This document shows, piece by piece, positions 10,538 through 19,527 of a stretch of 64,000 nucleotides of DNA. Below the pieces are notes generated by a model. It searched no databases. It was not told the origin of the DNA and saw only the letters and a program-made list of their open reading frames with translations. Within the stretch, counting starts at the first letter, position 1. Every line of letters starts with the position of its first letter. Where the stretch lies: contig SVMJ01000001.1 in assembly GCA_015067485.1 (NCBI GenBank), positions 1 to 64,000 of the forward strand, in the 5' to 3' direction. The DNA is from Oscillospiraceae bacterium (GTDB lineage Bacteria > Bacillota > Clostridia > Oscillospirales > JAAYXM01). A program made the position numbers and the translations under genes.

Positions 10538-10580
10538 AAAAAGAAGCCTTGGTTGAAACATACAATCAAGGCTTCTTTTT
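10538..10580. terminator. Bidirectional intrinsic terminator (gerQ / cysK)
   Basis: AAAAAGAAGCCTTGGTTG...CAATCAAGGCTTCTTTTT. Confidence 0.85.
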
Positions 10581-10594
10581 ATTTCATTCTGCTT

Positions 10595-11608
10595 TTATAT
10601 TGCGTGTGCGATGACTGTTTCAAGTTTGATGGAACTTGACAGATAATCGCTCTTTTCTTCAAATTTCTGTGAATAGTCGGTAGACAGATACTTTTTATTA
10701 TCGTCCGCAAAGACGGTGGTTACGATCGCATCATCACCCAGCATATTTTGTGCCAACACGCAACCCAAGAAGTTGGCTCCCGACGAGATACCAACTCCGA
10801 TTCCAAGTTCTCTTGAGAGTTTTTGTGCCATGATGATAGACTCTTCATCACCGACCGAGACCACATCATCCAATTCATCAAGCCGTAGTAAACTCGGGAT
10901 AAATTCATCCGAAATTCCTTGAATCTTATGTGCGCCAACTTTAAACCCCGTCGACAAAGTCGGAGAGTTTTTGGGTTCCAACGGAAATACTTTGCATACG
11001 GGATTGACAGTTTTCAATGCATTTCCGATCCCCATAACGGTACCTCCGGTACCAACGCCTGCAACAACTGCATCAGCAGTCAACCCGATTTTCTCAAGTT
11101 GCGCAATGATTTCAGCACCTGTCGTGAGTTCGTGTGTCGCAGTATTTTCCGGATTGGAGAACTGACGCGGGAGAAAAATCCCGTCTTCTTTCGCGATCTG
11201 CTCGGTCATTTCGATCGAACCTAAGAACCCCCCCTGCTCTTTGGAGACCAAAACTACTTCCGCGCCAAACGCGGACATCAGATTCACACGCTCAGCACTC
11301 ATCCAATCGGGCATATAAATCGTAACCGGATGCCCAAGATTACGGCCAATCGCAGAAAATGCGATCCCGGTATTACCGCTTGTCGCTTCGATGATGCGAT
11401 CACCCGGACGAATGCTTCCGTCTCGGTATGCCTCACGCATGATATGAAGCGCAACACGGTCTTTGATGCTTCCGCTCAAATTCAGCCATTCCGCTTTTGC
11501 AAACACTCTGCGTTTTTTACCGCAATATGTAAATCGAATTTCCAAAAGCGGAGTATTTCCGACCAGCGCAGAGATCTGTTCAAATTTTTGCTGTTGTTCG
11601 TTTGTCAT
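10595..11608 (-). CDS. cysK: Cysteine synthase family PLP-dependent enzyme
   Basis: LVGNTPLLEI, LSGSIKDRVA (PLP Lys), EATSGNTGIAFS, GVGTGGTVMGIG. Confidence 0.9.
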   Translation of the reverse strand: MTNEQQQKFEQISALVGNTPLLEIRFTYCGKKRRVFAKAEWLNLSGSIKDRVALHIMREAYRDGSIRPGDRIIEATSGNTGIAFSAIGRNLGHPVTIYMPDWMSAERVNLMSAFGAEVVLVSKEQGGFLGSIEMTEQIAKEDGIFLPRQFSNPENTATHELTTGAEIIAQLEKIGLTADAVVAGVGTGGTVMGIGNALKTVNPVCKVFPLEPKNSPTLSTGFKVGAHKIQGISDEFIPSLLRLDELDDVVSVGDEESIIMAQKLSRELGIGVGISSGANFLGCVLAQNMLGDDAIVTTVFADDNKKYLSTDYSQKFEEKSDYLSSSIKLETVIAHAI

Positions 11609-11622
11609 AAATCGAAACCCTC

Positions 11623-12705
11623 TTATGAAAAAATGCGTGATAGAAATGCTCTGAATCCTTTTCTCTCTGCTTGCGGAATATCACTCGAAACCACAAGCGG
11701 AACAGAGCCTATCATTTGCCCGTTTTTGGATACTACCGCACGGCCGACAACCGCGTCTTTCGATTGCGGTGCGTATAAAAAACGCGGCAAAAAATATGTA
11801 ACGGTAAGTTGTTCCGCATCTTCTGGAGAAACAATCGTTTCCAAATGCTCTGACACAACAATTTCGGCGTTTTTAGAATCACTTCCAACGATCGGAAGCT
11901 CTGCTACCGGTTCGTTTTGCTCCAGTAAAACAACGTGTCGCACGTTAGAAAAACCGTAATCGAAAAGCGTAGTGTGATCTTTCCAATCATCAGGCGCGGA
12001 AAGTGTTACGCAAACAAGACGCGTATCATTGCGCATAGCGGTTGATACCAAACATCTCCCAGCCGATTTGGTAAACCCCGTCTTCACCCCATCTACCCCA
12101 TCATACATCGAAAGCAGGCGGTTGTGATTGGATAAAAAACGTGTTCCTGCCCGATGTGTACGGGTGGAAACAATGGTACGAAAGTCGGAGTTTTGCATTG
12201 CCGCCAATGTCAAAACCGCCATATCGCGCGCGGTGGAATAGTGTTCCTCGTGCGGAAGACCGCTTGGGTTCATAAAATGTGTGTTGGAAAGACCCAATTC
12301 ACGCGCTTTTTGATTCATCAGATCCACAAATGAAGTTCCACTTCCCGCAACATAATCTGCAAGGGTTGCCGCACAGTCGTTTCCCGACTGTAACAGTAAT
12401 CCGTAAAGCAAATCACGCACGGTGAGTTCTTCGCCGGGCTGCAGATACATTGAAGATCCTTCGATCCCAGTACAAGACCGTTTCACTGTTACAATGTCAT
12501 CAAGTGAAACTTGTTCCAACACGATTAGCGCGGTCATGATTTTCGTAGTGGAAGCCATGCCGCGACGCGTATCTGCGTTTTTTTCATATACAACTTTTCT
12601 GGATGATGCTTCCATTAGAATCGCAGATTTTGCGGAAATCGATACCGCGAATGTCGCCTGCGCCAAAATGAAGAGTGATAGAACACAAATAACAATGCGT
12701 TTCAA
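11623..12705 (-). CDS. dacF: D-alanyl-D-alanine carboxypeptidase (DacF-type)
   Basis: Signal peptide; STTK (MASTTKIMTALI), SGN (LQSGNDCAATLA), KTGFTKSAGRC. Confidence 0.9.
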   Translation of the reverse strand: MKRIVICVLSLFILAQATFAVSISAKSAILMEASSRKVVYEKNADTRRGMASTTKIMTALIVLEQVSLDDIVTVKRSCTGIEGSSMYLQPGEELTVRDLLYGLLLQSGNDCAATLADYVAGSGTSFVDLMNQKARELGLSNTHFMNPSGLPHEEHYSTARDMAVLTLAAMQNSDFRTIVSTRTHRAGTRFLSNHNRLLSMYDGVDGVKTGFTKSAGRCLVSTAMRNDTRLVCVTLSAPDDWKDHTTLFDYGFSNVRHVVLLEQNEPVAELPIVGSDSKNAEIVVSEHLETIVSPEDAEQLTVTYFLPRFLYAPQSKDAVVGRAVVSKNGQMIGSVPLVVSSDIPQAERKGFRAFLSRIFS

Positions 12706-12765
12706 GAAAGTCGCCTCCCCGATCAGACTGCTTCATCTTACGGGAAAGCATACAAAATTATGCTG

Positions 12766-13167
12766 TTATTCCGCGTCTTTCTTCTTTCTTTTGATCATAT
12801 CGTCCACGCGGTCAATCACTTGCGGGACAAGTTCGATCGCGCGGTCTACCGTGGTGTTTGCAGGAGTTGCGACCGGAATCATCTTAACCGATTCGCCCTG
12901 TACCATCAAAAATGCAACAGGGACGATCGATGCGCCTGCACCGCTTCCGCCACCAAAGTTGACCGAGTTTTCTGTGCTTTTGCCTTGATTTGCATCGGCA
13001 CCGCCTGCCGCAAATCCGAATGTTACTTTCGAAATTGGAATCAGCATGATGCCATCCGGAGTGGTGATCGGTGTTCCGACAATGGTATTGACATCGATGA
13101 TATCCTTCACTTTGCTCATTGTGGTCGACATGATATCATTCAAATTTTGCCCTGCCATGTAACTCAT
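12766..13167 (-). CDS. ytfJ: GerW/YtfJ family sporulation protein
   Basis: VGTPITTPDGIMLIPISKVTFGFAAGG...GGGSGAGASIVPVAFLMV. Confidence 0.93.
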   Translation of the reverse strand: MSYMAGQNLNDIMSTTMSKVKDIIDVNTIVGTPITTPDGIMLIPISKVTFGFAAGGADANQGKSTENSVNFGGGSGAGASIVPVAFLMVQGESVKMIPVATPANTTVDRAIELVPQVIDRVDDMIKRKKKDAE

Positions 13168-13744
13168 CCTTTCTCTTGACCAATATTTTCATCTTTTGTT
13201 CTTTCCAAAGATTATATGCAAAACAGAGTGCAGCGGCAAGAAGATGCCACACCAATACACTACAATCTGCAAACAATACGATTTTCGTCTCATCCGATTC
13301 GAAGTCGGCGTTTACATTTACCGTTCGTTTTTCAAGTCTGAAATGGTGCTCAATAAGCGGGAGTAAAACCCCAACTCCAGCACCGCTTCCGCCAAACATC
13401 ATTGCGGTTTTGAACGGGTCTTTGGATGCAACAGTCGCATCGATTCTAAGATTTCGGATTCGGACTTTGGAAAGCAGTTTTCCTGCGGCTTTGATTCCCA
13501 AACGAATGAGTGAGATTAGCCGTTTCAAATCTCCGCCCTGTTTTTCCTTCGGTGAATCTTCCTTGGGTTTTGACCCTTTTTCTGCTTTCCTTTTTTCACG
13601 CGGAAACCGAAAGCGAAGAAACAAAATGCGTACCGCACCGGAAAATCCTTCCGCATGGTATGTGATCTCTGCGTGCACCGGTGTAAAAATCAATAAAAGC
13701 ACCAACAAAAAAACTGCAAACAGAATCCACAAGAGTACGTTCAA
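13136..13744 (-). CDS. DUF2953-like membrane protein
   Basis: N-terminal TM, position upstream of ytfJ, TAMMFGGSGAGVGVLLPLI. Confidence 0.6.
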   Translation of the reverse strand: MNVLLWILFAVFLLVLLLIFTPVHAEITYHAEGFSGAVRILFLRFRFPREKRKAEKGSKPKEDSPKEKQGGDLKRLISLIRLGIKAAGKLLSKVRIRNLRIDATVASKDPFKTAMMFGGSGAGVGVLLPLIEHHFRLEKRTVNVNADFESDETKIVLFADCSVLVWHLLAAALCFAYNLWKEQKMKILVKRKDELHGRAKFE

Positions 13745-14307
13745 TTTTCCGACACCTCCGCAGAATCGGCAAATGAGAGTTGTTTTTCGGTATCTTCCAG
13801 TTCGGGAAGCGGTGGAAGATCTTCTAAATTGGTGAGCCCGAACACACGCAGGAAGTTCTGCGTTGTGCGGTAGAGAATCGGACGCCCGGGAACATCCAGA
13901 CGTCCCGCTTCTTCGATCAAATCTTTTTCAACCAGCGAAGAAACTGAGTAACTGCTGTCTACCCCACGTACCTGTTCAATGTATGCGCGTGTAACCGGCT
14001 GACGGTATGCAATGATTGACAGTACTTCGAGAAGCACCGCAGACAACTGCCCTGCCTTGCGGGTTTCCAGCACCTTGCGAACAATATCCGCATGAAGCGG
14101 ATCGGAACACATTTGGAATGAATTTTCCAAACGGATAACACGAATTCCGCGCTGATCGAATTGATATGAGTCTGAAAGCGACTGTGCTGCTTCGATGACC
14201 TGATCTTCGCTCACTTCCAGTGCATCGGCCAAACGGCGGATCGAAATTGCATCCCCTGATGCAAACAAGACAGCTTCAATCGCATGTTCAAGAAAAACCT
14301 TTTCCAT
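13741..14307 (-). CDS. scpB: Segregation and condensation protein B
   Basis: AIEAVLFASGDAISIRRLADAL, EVLSIIAYRQPVTRAYIEQVRGVDSSYSVSSLVEKDLIEEAGRLDVPGRPILYRTT. Confidence 0.97.
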   Translation of the reverse strand: MEKVFLEHAIEAVLFASGDAISIRRLADALEVSEDQVIEAAQSLSDSYQFDQRGIRVIRLENSFQMCSDPLHADIVRKVLETRKAGQLSAVLLEVLSIIAYRQPVTRAYIEQVRGVDSSYSVSSLVEKDLIEEAGRLDVPGRPILYRTTQNFLRVFGLTNLEDLPPLPELEDTEKQLSFADSAEVSEN

Positions 14308-14308
14308 A

Positions 14309-15034
14309 TTATGAATCCTCTTCCGTTACAAGCGTGAGTTGTGTGTCGTCGCCATCATCGTTAAACCGAATCTTGTTGGACTTACAAAGTTCCAACACGG
14401 CAAGGAAAGTTGCTACCACTTCCGAGCGCGTTTTTACTTTGCGGAATAAACCCTTAAATGACGCTTTTCCCGAGTCCAAAAGACTCTTCAGCACAAACGC
14501 AACTTTCGAACTGACCGAGTATACTTCCCGTCCGACAATGCCTTTGAAACTGCTGACCGGAGGCGGGAGTTTCTGATCGGCGCGGTCAAACATCTTATGG
14601 ATCGCATGGATGAGTTCATCAACGCGATGGGAATGCCGATAGGTCTTGTCCGGCTCAAACGACTCCTGCCCTTTGACAAAGATATCACGACCGATTTCGT
14701 AGCGAGTATACAGTGTACCGCTGATTTCTTTAAACTGTTGGTATTCCAAAAGCATCTGTACCAGTTCACGGCGCGGGTCTTGTTCTTCGTCCAGTTCATC
14801 ATGACGCGGAAGCAATAATTTGGATTTGATATATACAAGGTGTGCAGACATTGCGACGAAATCGCTGAGCAGATCCAGATCCTGAATGTCCATCGCACGA
14901 AACGCCGCATTGTACTGTTCGAGTATTTCCGCAATCGGGATATCGTAGATATTTACTTTGTTCTTACTGATGAGTTGCAAAAGCAAATCGAGCGGACCGT
15001 CAAACGCATCCAAATGATATGTGATTGTCTGCAT
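14309..15034 (-). CDS. scpA: Segregation and condensation protein A
   Basis: FDGPLDLLLQLISKNKVNIYDIPIAEILEQY; adjacent to scpB. Confidence 0.97.
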   Translation of the reverse strand: MQTITYHLDAFDGPLDLLLQLISKNKVNIYDIPIAEILEQYNAAFRAMDIQDLDLLSDFVAMSAHLVYIKSKLLLPRHDELDEEQDPRRELVQMLLEYQQFKEISGTLYTRYEIGRDIFVKGQESFEPDKTYRHSHRVDELIHAIHKMFDRADQKLPPPVSSFKGIVGREVYSVSSKVAFVLKSLLDSGKASFKGLFRKVKTRSEVVATFLAVLELCKSNKIRFNDDGDDTQLTLVTEEDS

Positions 15035-15045
15035 TCAAACGCCCC

Positions 15046-15714
15046 CTAAAAAAACAGTCCGTACAAAAGATCAAACAAACCGTTTCGTAACATACTGATG
15101 AGTGAATCAAACCACGGAAGATTCAGAAGTAAAATCAGAATCAAAAATCCGTACTGTTCAAACTGCAAAATCTTGATATACAAGTGATTCGGCAAAACCG
15201 CGATCAAAATCTTCGATCCGTCAAGTGGCGAGATCGGGATCAGGTTGAACACCGCAAGACCGATGTTTAACACGGTGAAAATAACGAGAAAAACAGCCAA
15301 TCCCTCCATGAAGGAAAACAATGCTTCACTTCGAATCGGAATCACCGTGATCCACTTACAAAGCACCAGTGCAATAATTGCGCACAGAATGTTGGAAAGC
15401 GGACCTGCGATTGCAACAAGCGACATTCCAAGTTTTCTGCGTTTGAAATAGTACGGATTGACCGGGACAGGTTTTGCCCAGCCGAAACCAAAAATGATCA
15501 TAGAAAGCAAACCGATGATGTCCAAATGCTGCAGAGGATTCAAACTCAAACGTTTCTGCAGTTTCGCAGTGGGATCACCCAACAAATAAGCAACATAACC
15601 GTGCGAAATCTCATGAAAAACCACAGAGAGAAATGCTGCAGGAATGATCATCCAGTTGCTGCCTTGAAAGAGACTTGCAATTTTCTCGACGATAAACAAA
15701 GTTTTCTCCTCCAA
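15046..15714 (-). CDS. Site-2 protease family (M50) membrane metalloprotease
   Basis: FHEISHGYVAYLLGDPTAK (HExxH) and NLIPISPLDGSKIL. Confidence 0.93.
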   Translation of the reverse strand: MEEKTLFIVEKIASLFQGSNWMIIPAAFLSVVFHEISHGYVAYLLGDPTAKLQKRLSLNPLQHLDIIGLLSMIIFGFGWAKPVPVNPYYFKRRKLGMSLVAIAGPLSNILCAIIALVLCKWITVIPIRSEALFSFMEGLAVFLVIFTVLNIGLAVFNLIPISPLDGSKILIAVLPNHLYIKILQFEQYGFLILILLLNLPWFDSLISMLRNGLFDLLYGLFF

Positions 15715-15852
15715 ACGGCAAAATTACCCAATGATTAGTATAACAAAAAACCAAAAAAAACACAAGTCTTCCCGTCCTTTTTCTCAAAAAAACACTTCCA
15801 AAACACAAATGTATATGATATAATGATAAAAATTGAAAGGAGTGTAGTTTTC

Positions 15853-16359
15853 TTGTTACAATTTCAAACCGTATCACCGGAAGAAATGCAAGAAAATCCG
15901 TTTCGCTTGATCGGAAAGGATTGGATGTTGGTTACCGCAGGAACTCCTGATTCTTACAATACCATGACCGCGTCTTGGGGCGGCGTTGGTGTGTTGTGGA
16001 ACAAAAATGTTTGTTTTGTTTTCATTCGTCCATCGCGTTATACTTATGAATTCATCGAACAAAACGATCTTTTGACTCTTTCTTTCTTTGAAGAACAGTA
16101 TCGCAATGCGCTCAAAATCTGCGGAAGTAAAAGCGGTCGTGAGATCGACAAAGCAAAAGTCTGCGCTCTCACCTCGTTTGTTACCGATGCACAGGGCATC
16201 TCGTTTGAAGAAGCGCGCCTTGTGCTCACTTGTAAAAAACTATATGCATGCGATTTGACACCGGACGCGTGTCTAGACCCGTCCATCTTGCAAAATTATC
16301 AAAACGGTGATTTTCATCGTATGTATGTATGTGAAATCATAAACGCTGTGCAAAAATAA
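15853..16359 (+). CDS. Flavin reductase family protein, probable TTG start
   Basis: NPFRLIGKDWMLVTAGTPDSYNTMTASWGGVGVLWNKNVCFVFIRPSRYTYEFIE; SD aaaggag upstream. Confidence 0.88.
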   Translation: MLQFQTVSPEEMQENPFRLIGKDWMLVTAGTPDSYNTMTASWGGVGVLWNKNVCFVFIRPSRYTYEFIEQNDLLTLSFFEEQYRNALKICGSKSGREIDKAKVCALTSFVTDAQGISFEEARLVLTCKKLYACDLTPDACLDPSILQNYQNGDFHRMYVCEIINAVQK

Positions 16360-16381
16360 ACAGATAAAGGAGAAGAAGAAA

Positions 16382-17101
16382 ATGAAAGCAATCGTCTTAG
16401 CAGCAGGAAAAGGAAAACGTCTCCAGAGTGAAAAGTTTAACCTGCCGAAAGTTCTGCGCGAAGCAAAGGGTCGTCCGTTGCTTGGTTATGTTCTGGAAAA
16501 CGTCAACTTCATCGCACCGGAAGACACTACGGTAGTCGTTGGCTACAAGAAGGAAATGGTCAAAAAAGCGATTTCCAGCGCATACAAGTTTGCAGATCAG
16601 GACGAACAGCTCGGCACCGGTCATGCAGTTGCATGCGCGGCCTCCCAGTTCGAAGACTATGACGGACCGGTTTTGATCCTCTATGGCGATATGCCGATGC
16701 TCAAGCGCGAAACTTATCAGGCACTGGTGAACAAGCATCTGGAAGAAAAGGCAGCTTGCACCTTCCTGACCACAATCACCGAGTCTCCCCTTGCATACGG
16801 CCGTATCATCCGCGAAGACGGAAAAATCGTCAATATCGTGGAAGAAAAAGACTGTACTCCGGAACAGTTTGCGATCAAAGAACGCAATGTCGGTGTGTAT
16901 GTATTTGATTCAAAGTTATTGTTTGAAAATTTGAAACTTTTGAAAAATGACAACGCACAGGGCGAATACTATCTAACCGATGTTCCGAAGCTCTTGATCT
17001 CCGCAGGCAAGGCAGTTACCTCTTATACCATCGGGGACACTTGCGAAATCTACGGCGTCAACACTTTGGAAGATTTGGATTTCTGCGAAAAAAATCTTTA
17101 A
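16382..17101 (+). CDS. GlmU-like nucleotidyltransferase (NTP_transf domain only)
   Basis: VLAAGKGKRLQSEKFNLPKVL, LGTGHAV, YGDMPML, QGEYYLTDV; no left-handed beta-helix acetyltransferase domain. Confidence 0.88.
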   Translation: MKAIVLAAGKGKRLQSEKFNLPKVLREAKGRPLLGYVLENVNFIAPEDTTVVVGYKKEMVKKAISSAYKFADQDEQLGTGHAVACAASQFEDYDGPVLILYGDMPMLKRETYQALVNKHLEEKAACTFLTTITESPLAYGRIIREDGKIVNIVEEKDCTPEQFAIKERNVGVYVFDSKLLFENLKLLKNDNAQGEYYLTDVPKLLISAGKAVTSYTIGDTCEIYGVNTLEDLDFCEKNL

Positions 17102-17170
17102 TTTTTGCATAATCCCCTTTATGTGCGTCATACTACTTTTGTATCACATGATAAAAAGGAGTGGACTCAC

Positions 17171-17377
17171 ATGTGGGATAAACTTGCGCTGATCCTTGTG
17201 ATCATCGGTGCATTGAACTGGGGTCTGATCGGCTTTTTCGGTTTCGATTTGGTTGCATCAATTTTCGGCGGTCAAGCAGCTTTGATCAGTCGTATCGTAT
17301 ACGCACTGGTCGGTCTTGCCGGCATTTGGTGCATTACCCTCTTGTTTCGAGAAGACGCCCTCCCTTCAAACATGTAA
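17171..17377 (+). CDS. DUF378 family small membrane protein
   Basis: LALILVIIGALNWGLIGFFGFDLVASIFGGQAALISRIVYALVGLAGIW. Confidence 0.9.
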   Translation: MWDKLALILVIIGALNWGLIGFFGFDLVASIFGGQAALISRIVYALVGLAGIWCITLLFREDALPSNM

Positions 17378-18596
17378 AAAAACGGAGCGATTTAATCGCT
17401 CCGTTTTTTTCTATTATCGATTCCGCATAGTCAAGGATCCCTTCTGCGATCCCATCCGCAATCAACTGTTGGTATTCTTCGGTTACCATGAGTAAACTCT
17501 CATTTGCATTGGTCAAAAATCCCATTTCAACAAGAACTGCGGGCATAAGTGTATTTTTGCAAACATAGAAATTTGCCGTCTTGGTCTTTCGGTTTTTCGC
17601 CTCGGTCGTTTCAATCACATTCTTTTGCACACAGGATGCAAGAATCGCACCTTCTCTATCATCCGAATAATAATAGGTCTCGATCCCATGTGCCGACGGG
17701 GCATCTTCCGCTGCGTTGGAGTGCATACTCACAAAAATATTTGCAAGCAGTTCATTAGCAAACGTGGTGCGTTCTGAAAGTGATACATGCGAATCGTCTT
17801 CACGGGTCAAGTACACTTGTACCCCCGCTTCTTCCAAGCGATCAGACACCATGAGTGTTACGGCAAGGTTGATTTCCTTTTCTTCCACAAATTCATTTAT
17901 TGCACCGGGATCGCTTCCACCGTGCCCTGCATCCAAAACAACTACCAGCTCTTCAAGAGAAGTAAACGGCGGAATGAGCGGGGGTTCCGGCTCTTCTTCG
18001 ACCGGTTCATCAATGTCTTGGTTCATCTCATTTTCCGCATCTTCTTGCGGTTTTTCGTCATTTTCAGGGAGAGATTCGGGTTCTGCTTCCCGTTCAAAGA
18101 ACATGGTTACAGTATATGTATCCGGATCCCATTCCACCGTTGCACCCAACTGCTCGGCAACAAAACGCCACGGCACCATGGTACGATCCGCACCGTTGTA
18201 TTTGACCAGCGCGGCAGGGATCCCATCGGGCAGTTCCACTTCCTGACCGTTGACACGAGCGAGAGAACTTCCGATGGTCAAAATCAACGACTTGTCCGCT
18301 GTGGTGATTTGTGCGCGACGAAACTCCTGATTCCACTCGACCTGTGCATTCAAGAGATCACCAATGATATAGATCGGAACCAATGTTCTTCCACGATCGA
18401 TGAGTGCTGGAACGTCCGGGGTCAGCACTTCCCCGTCGCAAACCAAATCCACCGTGGTTACTTGTCTTGAAACATATTTTGCATTGTTGACATCATAAAA
18501 TTGTACCGTGAGTATTTCCTTTGCCGCGCTTGCGGAAAGTGTAACACAGACAATACATAAAATGAAACAGAAAAATTTTGAAATTTTGTGTCTCAT
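17334..18596 (-). CDS. N-acetylmuramoyl-L-alanine amidase (Amidase_3) with N-terminal copper-amine-oxidase-like domain
   Basis: LVVVLDAGHGGSDPGA, SMHSNAAEDAPSAHGIETYYY, LVEMGFLTN; N-terminal MVPWRFVAEQLGATVEWDPDTYTVTM. Confidence 0.93.
   Translation of the reverse strand: MRHKISKFFCFILCIVCVTLSASAAKEILTVQFYDVNNAKYVSRQVTTVDLVCDGEVLTPDVPALIDRGRTLVPIYIIGDLLNAQVEWNQEFRRAQITTADKSLILTIGSSLARVNGQEVELPDGIPAALVKYNGADRTMVPWRFVAEQLGATVEWDPDTYTVTMFFEREAEPESLPENDEKPQEDAENEMNQDIDEPVEEEPEPPLIPPFTSLEELVVVLDAGHGGSDPGAINEFVEEKEINLAVTLMVSDRLEEAGVQVYLTREDDSHVSLSERTTFANELLANIFVSMHSNAAEDAPSAHGIETYYYSDDREGAILASCVQKNVIETTEAKNRKTKTANFYVCKNTLMPAVLVEMGFLTNANESLLMVTEEYQQLIADGIAEGILDYAESIIEKNGAIKSLRFFTCLKGGRLLETRG
17379..17408. 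terminator. Bidirectional terminator hairpin inside the amidase 3' coding end
   Basis: AAAAAACGGAGCGATTTAATCGCTCCGTTTTTTT. Confidence 0.8.
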
Positions 18597-18604
18597 GATC
18601 CGTC

Positions 18605-18638
18605 TCCTAAAATAAGATTATGTAAACCTATTTTAGGA
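18605..18638. repeat. 10-bp perfect inverted repeat TCCTAAAATA-N14-TATTTTAGGA (candidate operator)
   Basis: Overlaps the amidase -10 and SD. Confidence 0.65.
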
Positions 18639-18663
18639 TAGCATTTTTCGACGCATTTTTCAA
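18635..18663 (-). promoter_or_regulatory. Candidate promoter for the amidase gene (TTGAAA-N17-TATCCT)
   Basis: -35 at 18658-18663, -10 at 18635-18640 on minus strand. Confidence 0.55.
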
Positions 18664-18699
18664 GACAGAATCGATTTTGTAAGAAAGGTGTAATATTCC

Positions 18700-19332
18700 A
18701 TGAACGAACACTTCCCGTTTCAATTGCCATCTCTACCTTATCCCGAAGACGCATTGGTTCCGATTTTGAGCAAAGAAACTTTGTATTATCACCACGATAA
18801 GCACTTTGCAAATTACATTGATACGTTAAATAAAATCATCGAACCGTTTCCGCGCTATCACACTTGGACACTCGCCGAATTGTATCAAAATGCATCCATG
18901 ATGCCACCGAAAATTCGCGATGCTGTTTTACTCAATGCAGGCGGAGTTTTAAACCATGATTTATACTTTCGTTCAATGATCCATCCGCAAGAAGCGACAA
19001 TTCCACGTGGAGCCCTGCGTTATTCAATCGATCGATATTTCGGATCATTTGCGGAATTTTTGAACCAATTTATTTCCGCCGCCGAAAAGGTTGTAGGTTC
19101 CGGGTGGCTGTTTTTGGCATCAAATCAAAAGGGGAAATTGTTTCTTGTGCAGACACAGCAGCAATACTCCCCACTCTCGGAAAATCTGCAGCCGCTTCTT
19201 GCGCTTGACCTGTGGGAGCATGCGTATTATCTGCAATATAAAAACGACCGCAAAGGATATATCAATGCCTGGCCGACTCTCATCAACTGGGATGAAGCAC
19301 TCAAAAATTACAGACGCATTTATGCAAAATAA
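18700..19332 (+). CDS. Superoxide dismutase (Fe/Mn) family
   Basis: YYHHDKHFANYIDTLN, NAGGVLNHDLYF, LALDLWEHAYYLQYKNDRKGYINAW. Confidence 0.92.
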   Translation: MNEHFPFQLPSLPYPEDALVPILSKETLYYHHDKHFANYIDTLNKIIEPFPRYHTWTLAELYQNASMMPPKIRDAVLLNAGGVLNHDLYFRSMIHPQEATIPRGALRYSIDRYFGSFAEFLNQFISAAEKVVGSGWLFLASNQKGKLFLVQTQQQYSPLSENLQPLLALDLWEHAYYLQYKNDRKGYINAWPTLINWDEALKNYRRIYAK

Positions 19333-19350
19333 AGAAAGCACAATTTAAAA

Positions 19351-19396
19351 ACCAAAAACAAAAAGGGCGGCATACGCCACCCTTTTTGTTTTTGGT
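19351..19396. terminator. 21-bp near-perfect terminator hairpin shared by the SOD gene (+) and tRNA-Leu (-)
   Basis: ACCAAAAACAAAAAGGGCGGC-ATAC-GCCACCCTTTTTGTTTTTGGT, 20/21 paired. Confidence 0.85.
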
Positions 19397-19478
19397 GCCG
19401 GCGGTGGGACTTGAACCCACACGACGTTGCCGCCAACGGATTTTGAGTCCGTCTCGTCTGCCATTCCGACACGCCGGC
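19393..19478 (-). tRNA. tRNA-Leu(CAA)
   Basis: Acceptor GCCGGCG/CGCCGGC, T-arm GTGGGTTCAAGTCCCAC, anticodon loop CTCAAAA, long variable arm, encoded CCA. Confidence 0.95.
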
Positions 19479-19490
19479 ACATCGGTAGTT

Positions 19491-19519
19491 ATTATACCGC
19501 AAGTGTTCGGAATTTGCAA
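19491..19519 (-). promoter_or_regulatory. Candidate promoter for tRNA-Leu (TTGCAA-N17-TATAAT)
   Basis: Hexamers with 17-bp spacing, 13 bp upstream of the tRNA 5' end. Confidence 0.75.
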
Positions 19520-19527
19520 GTGTTTTT

